The notes beneath the pieces are model-generated. The model was not told the DNA's origin. It did not search any database and worked only from the letters and a program-made list of their open reading frames with translations. DNA of 12,905 nucleotides. Source: an uncultured Fimbriimonadales bacterium (GTDB lineage: Bacteria > Armatimonadota > Fimbriimonadia > Fimbriimonadales > GBS-DC). A program made the position numbers and the translations under genes. The DNA is taken from NCBI GenBank assembly GCA_937925775.1, contig CALAMM010000051.1, positions 1-12,905 of the forward strand, in the 5' to 3' direction. Shown here one piece after another: positions 5,092-11,794 of the stretch (positions are counted from its first letter, which is position 1; each line of letters begins with the position of its first letter).

Positions 5092-6789
5092 ATGCAGGCA
5101 ATGCTGAATCGGCTACGGGATCGGTGGAACGAGTGGCCGCGCACCACGCGGGTGGCGGCGGTCGGCGGCGCACTCGGCTTGCTCGCTCTGTTCATCGCGC
5201 TGGGCTTCTGGGCAAGCACGCCCACCTACACCACGCTCTACACAGGGCTAAGCCCTGCCGACTCCGCCGCCGTCGTGCAAGCCCTCAAAGAGAAGGCGAT
5301 CCCAGTGCGCACCCGCGGCGGCGGCAGTGTGATTGAAGTGCCCGAAGAGCACGCCGAGACCGCCCGCCTCGAACTCGCCTCCAAAGGCTTGCCCAAAACT
5401 GGCGCCCCCGGCTACGCCCGTCTCGAAAAAACACCCTTCGGCATGACCCAATCGATGGAGCAGAACACCCTGCGCATCGCCCTTGAGGAGGAGCTGCAGA
5501 ACACGATTCAGCACTTGGAGCCAGTGGAGCGGGCGCGAGTGCATATCACGCCAGGCAACGACTCGCCGTTTGCCGACGCGCGCACCGAGCCGACCGCCAG
5601 CGTGGTAGTCGCGCTCAAGCCGAACGCAACGCTCACCCGTGAACAGGTGCGCGGGATTGTGCATTTAGTCAGCCACAGCGTGGAGGGGCTAAAACCAGAG
5701 AATGTCACAGTGGTAGACTCCGAGGCGCGCCCGCTGTGGCAGGGGGACGATCCGTATGCTGTGGACAACGAGCTCATCCGTGCGCGTCGTGAGGCAGAAC
5801 GCACCTACGCCGAGGAACTGCGCCGCCAGCTACAGCAACACTTAGACCGCGTGCTGGGACCCGGCAAGTCCAGCGTGATGGTGCAGGCGGAGCTGAACTT
5901 AGACAAGGAGGAAGTGCAGGCGCAGCGCGTGGAGCCGTTCGACCCGAACCGTGCTGCCGTGATTAGCGAGACGACCGAGACCGAACGGCTCAGCGGCAAC
6001 CCACCCATCGCGGGTGGCGCTGCGGGCATCGCAGGCAACCGCGCCGAGAACCCCCTCTACCCCACCGCGCCTCTGGGCGGAAGCGGCATCGGCGAATACA
6101 ACCGCGAAGACCGAGTGCGCAACTACGAAGTGAACAAGCAGGTGGAGCATATCATTCGCGCTCCGGGACGCATCGAGCGGCTCAGCGTGGCGACCCTGGT
6201 CGATGAAAGCGTCTCGGATGAAGCCCTGACCGCCGTGCGCAACTGGCTGGAAACAACCGTGGGCGTCGCGCCAAACCAGCCGAACCGCGTCGTGACAGTA
6301 CAGCGCGTGAAATTCGACGCCTCGCAGTCCGAGCAAGCTGCCAAAGAACAAGCCGCACGCGAGGCCGCCCGCCGACAGGAGCTGCTATGGCGACTGCTAC
6401 CTGTGCTACTGCTGCTAATTGTCACGATTTTCCTTGCGCGTGTGATTGGCAAACAAATTCGCCGCCCCGCCCCACAACCTCAGGCAATCGCGGCACTGCC
6501 CGGTGGTGGAACGCTTGCTGTAGAGGCGAAGCCCGCAGGCGCACTCACCGACGGCTCCGAACACGCTCTCAACGCCGTCATCGACGAGGACGGCATCACA
6601 GTGGTGGAAGAGAGCGCCCCTGACGGAACCGTCATCGTGCGTCGGCGGAGAGGCGGCTCAGTAATCGAGGAAGAACTGGCGCAACGCATCCATGAACGCC
6701 AGCAACCCGAACTGGTGGAAATCCAGCGATTTGCCGAAAATAAACCCGAGCATATCGCAGCGCTTCTGAGGAACTGGATTAAGTCCTAA
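5092..6789 (+). CDS. fliF: flagellar MS-ring protein FliF
   Basis: A 565-residue inner-membrane protein that builds the MS-ring, the base of the flagellum and mount for the FliG rotor. The first membrane segment is at about residues 21-42, followed by the ring-building motif YTTLYTGLSPADSAAVVQAL (46-65) and the YscJ/FliF domain with QNTLRIALEEELQNTI. A Gly/Pro/Asn-rich periplasmic stretch lies at about 300-340, and the second membrane segment (LLPVLLLLIVTIFLARVI) at about 434-451. The cytoplasmic tail ends in NKPEHIAALLRNWI, the FliG-binding peptide, so the gene is full length. AGGGAGG at 5077-5083 precedes the ATG by 8 nt. Length matches the family. Confidence 0.96.
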   Translation: MQAMLNRLRDRWNEWPRTTRVAAVGGALGLLALFIALGFWASTPTYTTLYTGLSPADSAAVVQALKEKAIPVRTRGGGSVIEVPEEHAETARLELASKGLPKTGAPGYARLEKTPFGMTQSMEQNTLRIALEEELQNTIQHLEPVERARVHITPGNDSPFADARTEPTASVVVALKPNATLTREQVRGIVHLVSHSVEGLKPENVTVVDSEARPLWQGDDPYAVDNELIRARREAERTYAEELRRQLQQHLDRVLGPGKSSVMVQAELNLDKEEVQAQRVEPFDPNRAAVISETTETERLSGNPPIAGGAAGIAGNRAENPLYPTAPLGGSGIGEYNREDRVRNYEVNKQVEHIIRAPGRIERLSVATLVDESVSDEALTAVRNWLETTVGVAPNQPNRVVTVQRVKFDASQSEQAAKEQAAREAARRQELLWRLLPVLLLLIVTIFLARVIGKQIRRPAPQPQAIAALPGGGTLAVEAKPAGALTDGSEHALNAVIDEDGITVVEESAPDGTVIVRRRRGGSVIEEELAQRIHERQQPELVEIQRFAENKPEHIAALLRNWIKS

Positions 6790-6794
6790 CCATT

Positions 6795-7811
6795 ATGCTC
6801 AAACCAGGCGAGAAGAAACTCACAGGCAAGCAGAAGGCGGCGATTATTCTGGTCGCGTTGGGCGCGGATATCGCCTCCAAAGTGTTGCCGCATCTGAGCG
6901 AGACGGAGGTGGAGGAGCTCAGCCTCGAAATCGCACGGCTGGGCAGCGTGCCTGCCGAAGTGCGCCAACAAGTGATTCAGGAGTTCTATGAAGTATGTCT
7001 GGCACAGAACCTCGCGCTGGAAGGCGGCTTAGACCACGCCCGTGAGATACTGGAACGCGCCTACGGACCTGAACGCGCGACGCAGATCCTCGAAAAGCTC
7101 ACGCGCGCCCTGCAAATGCTACCGTTCGACTCCATCAAGCGCGTGCACCCATCGCAACTCAGCACTTTTCTGCAGGATGAACATCCGCAGACGATAGCGC
7201 TGGTGCTGGCGTATTTAGAACCGCAAGCCGCCGCGCAGGTGTTGAGCAGTCTCCCACCCGAGCTGCGCCCTGAAGTTGCCGAGCGTCTCGCCACAATGGG
7301 AAGCACGCCCCCTGAAGTAATTCGGCGCGTGGAAAGCGTATTGCAGCGCAAACTTTCCAGTATCGCCAGCCAAGAACTTACCGCCGCAGGCGGCGTGAAA
7401 TCGCTCGTGGAAGTAATCCAGTGGGTCGATCGCAACACGGAACGCGCGATTTTCGATTATCTTACCGACCACAATCCTGAACTCGCCGAAGAGGTGCGCA
7501 AACTGATGTTTACCTTCGAGGATCTGCTGCAGCTGGACGATCGCGCCATCCAGCAAGTGCTCAAAGAGGTGGACATGAAAGAGCTTGCGCTCGCGCTGAA
7601 GGGCGCCAGCGACGCGCTCAAAGAGAAAATCTTCCGCAATATGTCCGAGCGCGCCGTGAACATGCTCAAAGAGGAGCTGGAGTTTATGGGACCTGTGCGG
7701 GTGCGCGATGTCGAGGAAGCGCAGCAACGGATTGTGAGCATCGTGCGCCGTATGGAGGAAGCGGGCGAGATCGTGATTGCACGCGGCGGCGAGGAGGAGA
7801 TGCTCATCTAA
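6795..7811 (+). CDS. fliG: flagellar motor switch protein FliG
   Basis: A 338-residue rotor protein that binds FliF through its N-domain and meets the stator through its C-domain. Visible features are KQKAAIILVALG (12-23), the EHPQ motif (129-132), the Gly-Gly hinge at 199-200, and MFTF (238-241). The torque helix NMSERAVNMLKEELEF has R286 and E293/E294 in register with E. coli R281 and D288/D289, so the charged motor residues are kept, with Glu replacing Asp. No Shine-Dalgarno is seen before the ATG, which lies 5 nt after the fliF stop; translation is probably coupled. The downstream ATG of fliH follows after 1 nt. Confidence 0.96.
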   Translation: MLKPGEKKLTGKQKAAIILVALGADIASKVLPHLSETEVEELSLEIARLGSVPAEVRQQVIQEFYEVCLAQNLALEGGLDHAREILERAYGPERATQILEKLTRALQMLPFDSIKRVHPSQLSTFLQDEHPQTIALVLAYLEPQAAAQVLSSLPPELRPEVAERLATMGSTPPEVIRRVESVLQRKLSSIASQELTAAGGVKSLVEVIQWVDRNTERAIFDYLTDHNPELAEEVRKLMFTFEDLLQLDDRAIQQVLKEVDMKELALALKGASDALKEKIFRNMSERAVNMLKEELEFMGPVRVRDVEEAQQRIVSIVRRMEEAGEIVIARGGEEEMLI

Positions 7812-7812
7812 G

Positions 7813-8622
7813 ATGCGCCTACCTTTTCCCTCTTTAGAGGCACTTCAGGGTGCGCACGCCCAGCCTAAGGCAGGGGAGCGTGGCGCGGAGAACGCCGCCT
7901 GCACGCAGGAACAGCCGTTCCCCCCCACCATATCCCTCTCTCTCCCTCGCCCACAACGCGCGAGAGGAGGGCATGGGGGTCAATCTCCCTTCCCAGAATA
8001 CAGCGACCATCCCAGCGACGCGCCCGACTTGGACGCCATCCGCGCCGAAGCGGACGCGCTACGCCTCAAAGCACTCCAAGACGCCGAGCGTCTCCGCGAG
8101 CAAGCACAACGCGAGGGCTACCAGCACGGCTACGCACAGGGCTACGCCGACGGCGAGCAACGCGCCCGCCAAGATGCCGAGACAGAACTGCAGCGCACCA
8201 TAGCAAACTTGCGCACCCAAGTGGAGCAGCTAATCCAGAGCCTGCAGGCACAATACGAAGCTTACCTCCATAACGCCGAAGCGCAAATGCTCGAACTGGT
8301 GCTGGAGGTGGCTCGCAAAATCGTGCGGGAGGAGCTCAAGCTCCACCCTGAACACGCGCTTGCGATTGTGCGCGATGCGTTGCGCCGAGTGCAGGGCTTC
8401 GTCCACATCCGCATCCGCGTTAACCCACTCGATTTAGAACTCATCCGTCAGCACCGCGCCACGCTGATGAGCGTCGTGGACGGCGTCGACGGCATCGAAA
8501 TCATAGAAGACCGTCGCGTCGACCCTGGCGGCTGCATCATTGAGACAGCGCAAGGGGTGTACGACGCCCGCATTAAGACGCAGCTGAGCGAGTTAGAGCG
8601 CGTGCTACGCGAGGCAGCGTAA
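7813..8622 (+). CDS. fliH: flagellar assembly protein FliH
   Basis: A 269-residue protein. FliH forms the peripheral stalk that anchors and restrains the export ATPase FliI. Residues 76-101 are a charged, probably coiled-coil helix, followed by a GxxxG run with Gly at 102, 106, 110 and 114, a known FliH hallmark. The C-terminal domain holds NPLDLELIRQH, the VDPGGCIIET motif and YDARIKTQLSELERVL. ATG 7813 lies 1 nt after the fliG stop; a start at 7777 would overlap fliG with unrelated residues. The first 65 residues are unusual, Pro/Arg-rich and partly encoded by a REP-like palindrome (residues 37-56). It is the last flagellar gene here: fliI and fliJ do not follow. Confidence 0.9.
   Translation: MRLPFPSLEALQGAHAQPKAGERGAENAACTQEQPFPPTISLSLPRPQRARGGHGGQSPFPEYSDHPSDAPDLDAIRAEADALRLKALQDAERLREQAQREGYQHGYAQGYADGEQRARQDAETELQRTIANLRTQVEQLIQSLQAQYEAYLHNAEAQMLELVLEVARKIVREELKLHPEHALAIVRDALRRVQGFVHIRIRVNPLDLELIRQHRATLMSVVDGVDGIEIIEDRRVDPGGCIIETAQGVYDARIKTQLSELERVLREAA
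7921..7980. repeat. REP-like imperfect palindrome inside the fliH coding sequence
   Basis: A pyrimidine-rich arm (CCCCCCACCATATCCCTCTC onward) faces a purine-rich arm (CGCGAGAGGAGGGCATGGGG) around CCACAACG. It shares CCCCACCA and CCCTCTC with the intergenic palindrome at 371-406. It stays in frame in fliH and encodes low-complexity residues 37-56. The pairing is interrupted by bulges. Confidence 0.55.
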
Positions 8623-8698
8623 GCGAAGCGCTGTCGGCGTCTGCCCCCTGCGCCAGCAATCGGCGACGCCCCCTCAAGACCGCTCCGCGCCGATAAGA

Positions 8699-9796
8699 TT
8701 ACACCGTTGCCCAGTATCGTTGCCAGAAGCTGATTTGCTGCTGGGCATAGTGGCGTGCATACTCCCTATCGTTAGGCTCGATGCTGGGCAGCGTGTGGTC
8801 GGTCAGCGTGGGGATGCGCTCATGCCAGATGAAGGTGTTTGGGGTCTCGTCGGGCAGATCCGCGTCGATTAGCGTTGCAATCGCGAGGGTCCACATACGG
8901 GGCACAGTGGTCAGGTTGTAGCCGCCGCCACCGAGCGCGACCGTCGGCAATCCCAGCGACTTTGCCCACGCCACCGCACGCACCCACCCCTGCGCCGTAA
9001 GACACAAATGCCCCAGCGGGTCTAAATAGTGCGGGTCGCAGCCCATCTGCAGCACCAACGCCTGCGGTTGGAACCGCTCGAACGCTTTCGGGACCACCGC
9101 CTCGAACGCCGCCCACCAAGTCGCATCGTCGGTGTAGGGTGCTAAGGGAATGTTGACCGAAGTCCCCTCCGCCGCGCCCTCGCCCAACTCGTTCACAAAG
9201 CCAGTTCCCGGAAAGAGCCACTTACCCCCCTCGTGTATGGAGACAGTAAGCACGCTGGGGTCGCGGTAGAAAATCCACTGCACGCCATCGCCGTGATGGA
9301 GGTCGATATCCAGATACGCCACGCGCTCGAATCGCTCGCGCAAGATATGCACGGCAATCGCGGGGTCGTTGAAGATACAGAACCCGCTGGCACGGTCAGG
9401 CATCGCGTGGTGGAGCCCGCCCGTGATGTTGATGGCTAAGGGTGCGCCCTCGCGCACTGCATACGCCGCAGCCACCGTCGCGCGAGTGTACGCCAGCGCT
9501 GCCTCCCACATCCCCAAAAACGGCGGGTTGTCCCCATACGCCGAGAAGCCCCAGCGGTGCGCTTCCATCACGGGCGCACCCTCGCTGAGCTGGCGAACCA
9601 CCTCGATATACTCAGGCGTATGCACGCGACGCAGCTCCGACTCATCTATCGGCGGCGGAACCCGCCAGTCCAGCAGGTCCGTTAAGCCATAAGACTCCAT
9701 CAGCGCACGCAGCAGCACGAGCCGCTGGGGTTTCAGCGGATGCGACTCGCTAAACTGGTACTGTTCGATCGCCGAGTCGTAGAAAAACGGCGCCAT
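8699..9796 (-). CDS. acuC: AcuC-like histone deacetylase family protein
   Basis: A 365-residue member of the arginase/deacetylase superfamily, zinc hydrolases that remove acetyl groups from lysine or small amines. The N-terminus FSESHPLKPQRL (15-26) is typical of AcuC. The catalytic pair H129/H130 lies in GGLHHAM. The zinc ligands are D165 and H167 in LDIDLHHGDG and D254 in MGCDPH. Y293 in GGGGYN matches the transition-state Tyr, so the enzyme looks active. The start at 9796 is chosen because homology begins there and a -10 box lies 7 nt upstream; extension to 9940 would add 48 residues without resemblance. AcuC of Bacillus deacetylates acetyl-CoA synthetase, but no acsA or acetyltransferase gene is adjacent here, so the substrate is open. 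It converges on fliH and diverges from the oxidoreductase. Confidence 0.88.
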   Translation of the reverse strand: MAPFFYDSAIEQYQFSESHPLKPQRLVLLRALMESYGLTDLLDWRVPPPIDESELRRVHTPEYIEVVRQLSEGAPVMEAHRWGFSAYGDNPPFLGMWEAALAYTRATVAAAYAVREGAPLAINITGGLHHAMPDRASGFCIFNDPAIAVHILRERFERVAYLDIDLHHGDGVQWIFYRDPSVLTVSIHEGGKWLFPGTGFVNELGEGAAEGTSVNIPLAPYTDDATWWAAFEAVVPKAFERFQPQALVLQMGCDPHYLDPLGHLCLTAQGWVRAVAWAKSLGLPTVALGGGGYNLTTVPRMWTLAIATLIDADLPDETPNTFIWHERIPTLTDHTLPSIEPNDREYARHYAQQQISFWQRYWATV

Positions 9797-9803
9797 CGCC
9801 TGC

Positions 9804-9811
9804 AGTATACC
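9804..9811 (-). promoter_or_regulatory. -10 promoter element of acuC, leaderless geometry
   Basis: Read on the minus strand this is GGTATACT, followed by GCAGGCG (7 nt) and the ATG at 9796-9794. Octamer and spacing are identical to those of the ROK gene, predicting an mRNA that starts at the initiator codon. No clear -35 is seen. GCAGG could pass for a Shine-Dalgarno, but it lies only 2 nt from the ATG. Confidence 0.58.
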
Positions 9812-9842
9812 TTGAACTGCATCGTGGGCGGGGAAAAAAACG

Positions 9843-9850
9843 GGTACAAT
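9843..9850 (+). promoter_or_regulatory. -10 promoter element of the Gfo/Idh oxidoreductase operon
   Basis: GGTACAAT matches the GG plus TATAMT pattern with one change and follows an A-rich tract at 9834-9840. No good -35 lies 17 bp upstream. It would give a leader of about 43 nt with a weak GGGAG site 7-8 nt before the ATG. It shares the 103-bp region with the divergent acuC promoter. Confidence 0.45.
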
Positions 9851-9899
9851 AAAGGCACGGCTCGCGTCCCAGAAGACTGGACTTGACCGGGAGCAAGCG

Positions 9900-10988
9900 A
9901 TGGAGACTGTCGGCGTGGGGATTATCGGAGCAGGCGGCATCGCGGCGGCGCACGCGAAAGCCTATCAGATGCTGGGCGCGAAAGCGCAGCTAATCGGTGT
10001 CGCCGATATCGACGAGGAACGCGCTCGCGCGTTCGCGCGACGCTACGAAATCCCCGTCTGGAGCAGCGAGGCAGAGGAAATCTTCAAGCGGGACGACATC
10101 CAAGTTGTCAGCCTCTGCTTGCCTCATCATCTCCACGCCCCCGTCGCAATCGCCGCCCTACAGGCAGGCAAACATGTATTGGTTGAGAAACCGCTGGCGA
10201 TTAGTTTGGAGGAAGCGGACGCCATGATCCGCGCCGCGCAGAAGGCGAAGCGCAACCTTGGCGTGGTGTTCCAACTGCGCTTCGTGAGCGATGTGCAACG
10301 CGCACGGCTCATTCTGGAGCGCGGACTCATCGGCAAACCGTTCTATGCGGAGGTGAGCTGCCTCTGGTGGCGCCGCCCGATGTATTACGAAAACACATGG
10401 CGCGGCAAGTGGGCGACCGAAGGCGGCGGCGCGGTCATCAACCAAGCCGTCCACCACATCGACCTGCTCATCTACCTGCTGGGAATGCCCCAGCGCGTGC
10501 ATGCCGAAATCGACACGATTGCCCACAGAATCGAAGTGGAAGACTGGTGTTTGGCAACGCTTTACTGGGAGAACCTACGGGCGAGCTTCTGTGCCACGAC
10601 CTGCGCCGAACTGGAAGCCGATTCCAGTCGCATGCTGATTTTGGGCGCACACGGGTCGATCCAGCTCTTCCCCTTCCGTCCGCATTCTCGGCAGGAGGAG
10701 CGCCACCTCCAAATCGCCGAAGCCTGCCGTAGCGTTCCCGAACAAGAACTGCATAGCCACACCGCCGAAATTCACGATTTCGTGTTCAGCGTTCTGGAGC
10801 GTCGCGAGCCGTGCGTGCCCGCTACAGAAGGACGGCGCGCGCTGGAACTCATTACCGCCATTTACCAGTCGGCTTTCACCCATGAGGTGGTACAACTCCC
10901 CCTCACGCCCGAAAGCCCCTGCTATACCACAGCAGGTAAACTGGAGATGGCGCGTCGGTATACCGCGCAGCAAGCGGAGCGAACTTAG
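9900..10988 (+). CDS. Gfo/Idh/MocA family NAD(P)-dependent oxidoreductase
   Basis: A 362-residue cytoplasmic dehydrogenase of the glucose-fructose oxidoreductase / inositol dehydrogenase type, which oxidises or epimerises sugar-like alcohols. The Rossmann fold has GIIGAGGIAAAHA (7-19), with D36 at the end of beta-2 suggesting a preference for NAD. The EKP motif is at 96-98 with K97, and the C-terminal domain contains GGGAVINQAVHHID with H185 and D188 at the conserved catalytic positions. Length is typical. A weak GGGAG site precedes the ATG. The ANTAR regulator follows after 18 nt, so the two probably share a transcript, although no functional link is obvious. The sugar isomerase elsewhere in the window belongs to a family often paired with such dehydrogenases; that pairing is inference. 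Confidence 0.9.
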   Translation: METVGVGIIGAGGIAAAHAKAYQMLGAKAQLIGVADIDEERARAFARRYEIPVWSSEAEEIFKRDDIQVVSLCLPHHLHAPVAIAALQAGKHVLVEKPLAISLEEADAMIRAAQKAKRNLGVVFQLRFVSDVQRARLILERGLIGKPFYAEVSCLWWRRPMYYENTWRGKWATEGGGAVINQAVHHIDLLIYLLGMPQRVHAEIDTIAHRIEVEDWCLATLYWENLRASFCATTCAELEADSSRMLILGAHGSIQLFPFRPHSRQEERHLQIAEACRSVPEQELHSHTAEIHDFVFSVLERREPCVPATEGRRALELITAIYQSAFTHEVVQLPLTPESPCYTTAGKLEMARRYTAQQAERT

Positions 10989-11006
10989 CGAGAGATGGAG
11001 GGAGCT

Positions 11007-11597
11007 ATGGACATGCACAAATCGCAAATCCGTGTGATGGTTGCGGAGGACGAGGAACTCACCCGCCTGATGGTGCGCTCCCAGCTCGAACAGCTGGGCT
11101 ATGAGGTGGTCGGCGAGGCGGAAACGGGAGAGGACGCCGTGCGCATCGCCCTCCAAACGCAACCTGATGTGATTATTATGGACATCCGCATGCCGATCAT
11201 GGACGGCATCGAGGCGGCACGGCAAATCGTATCGCAACACCCCTGCGCAATCGTGTTCCTCACCGCCTACGCAGAAGAGGAACTGGTCAACCAAGCCACC
11301 GCCGCCGGCGCGTACGCCTACCTACTCAAACCGTTCCGCAAACAGGAACTCGCGCCTGCTATCAGCGTCGCGCTGACCCGATTCCAGCAAATGCAAGCAA
11401 AAGACAAAGAGGTGCGCGAACTTCAGGAAGCCCTCGAAACACGCAAGCTCATTGAACGCGCCAAAGGCATCCTGATGGATCGGCTCGGACTAAGCGAATC
11501 GGAAGCCTTCCGCCGCATCCACTTCATGGCGCGCAATCAGAACAAGACCATGAAGGATATCGCGCAAAGCATCATCACGGCATCCGAGATTTTATGA
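11007..11597 (+). CDS. response regulator with C-terminal ANTAR RNA-binding domain
   Basis: A 196-residue two-domain regulator. The receiver domain (about 8-125) has acidic pocket residues E14 and D15, phosphoacceptor D59 in IIMDIRMP, T86 and K108 in LLKPF, all intact. A linker helix (about 126-145) leads to the ANTAR domain (about 146-196), with AKGILMDRLGLSESEAFRRIHFMA. Proteins of this type (AmiR, NasR, EutV) bind paired hexaloop hairpins in nascent mRNA and prevent termination. GGAGG at 10997-11001 lies 5 nt before ATG 11007; in-frame ATGs at 10995 and 11013 are alternatives. No histidine kinase gene is adjacent. The prepilin leader just downstream has a terminator-like hairpin, but its loop does not match the ANTAR hexaloop rule, so the target is unknown. 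Confidence 0.93.
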   Translation: MDMHKSQIRVMVAEDEELTRLMVRSQLEQLGYEVVGEAETGEDAVRIALQTQPDVIIMDIRMPIMDGIEAARQIVSQHPCAIVFLTAYAEEELVNQATAAGAYAYLLKPFRKQELAPAISVALTRFQQMQAKDKEVRELQEALETRKLIERAKGILMDRLGLSESEAFRRIHFMARNQNKTMKDIAQSIITASEIL

Positions 11598-11610
11598 GCG
11601 ATCGCAAGCC

Positions 11611-11629
11611 GCGGTGAAACAAACACCGC
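11611..11629 (+). terminator. hairpin after the ANTAR gene, possible weak terminator
   Basis: GCGGTG (11611-11616) and CACCGC (11624-11629) form a perfect 6-bp stem around loop AAACAAA, 14 nt after the stop. No T-run follows, so it is not a canonical intrinsic terminator. Confidence 0.4.
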
Positions 11630-11650
11630 TCAAGGAGGTCTAAGGCAGTA

Positions 11651-11702
11651 CCCTAAAAATACGGGTTTTGTCGGCGAGTGCTTGACAAAACCGCTTTTAG
11701 GG
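11651..11702. promoter_or_regulatory. large interrupted dyad overlapping the prepilin promoter
   Basis: Outer arms CCCTAAAA (11651-11658) and TTTTAGGG (11695-11702) and inner arms GGTTTTGTC (11664-11672) and GACAAAACC (11684-11692) are perfectly complementary (8 and 9 bp), with small unpaired bases between them and an 11-nt centre. The right half covers most of the -35 and the spacer up to the -10, as expected of an operator, though a role is inferred. Confidence 0.6.
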
Positions 11703-11708
11703 TATAAT
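11682..11708 (+). promoter_or_regulatory. strong housekeeping promoter of the prepilin gene
   Basis: TTGACA (11682-11687), a 15-nt spacer and TATAAT (11703-11708): both hexamers are consensus, the spacer is about 2 nt short. The -10 is again preceded by GG. Predicted start near 11715, giving an approximately 80-nt leader. Confidence 0.8.
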
Positions 11709-11724
11709 TAGCGAACTCCCAGGA

Positions 11725-11758
11725 GGGCATCCCGCCTACGCGGGCTTGCCCTTTTGTT
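11725..11758 (+). promoter_or_regulatory. attenuator-like hairpin in the prepilin leader
   Basis: Two stacked stems: CCCGC/GCGGG around CTAC (11731-11744) inside GGGC/GCCC (11725-11728 with 11748-11751), followed at once by TTTTGTT. This has the form of an intrinsic terminator but lies between the promoter and the start codon. CTCCC (about 11716-11720) and GGGAG (11762-11766) could close a larger stem around it. It may attenuate transcription or stabilise the 5' end of an abundant mRNA. Confidence 0.5.
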
Positions 11759-11775
11759 ATGGGGAGCAAACCTAT

Positions 11776-11782
11776 AGGAGGT
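11776..11782 (+). promoter_or_regulatory. ribosome binding site of the prepilin gene
   Basis: A perfect AGGAGGT abuts ATG 11783 with no spacing, too close to use, and lies 12 nt before ATG 11795. This favours the second ATG even though its spacing is long. Confidence 0.55.
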
Positions 11783-11794
11783 ATGAGCAAAACC

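Noticed and set aside
8636..8670. bidirectional terminator between fliH and acuC
   Set aside because: GGCGTC and GACGCC can pair, but the loop is 23 nt and no T-run follows on either strand.
9797..9940. 48-residue N-terminal extension of the acuC-like gene
   Set aside because: It crosses the divergent promoter region and the start of the oxidoreductase gene, shows no family similarity, and homology begins at the ATG at 9796.
11731..11744. ANTAR hexaloop target in the prepilin leader
   Set aside because: The loop is CTAC, or CCTACG if a pair is opened, which lacks A at position 1 and G at position 4, and there is no second hexaloop beside it.
11709..11794. cyclic-di-GMP riboswitch in the prepilin leader
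   Set aside because: The leader is too short and lacks the conserved CACGCACAGGGCAAACC core of the GEMM-I type.
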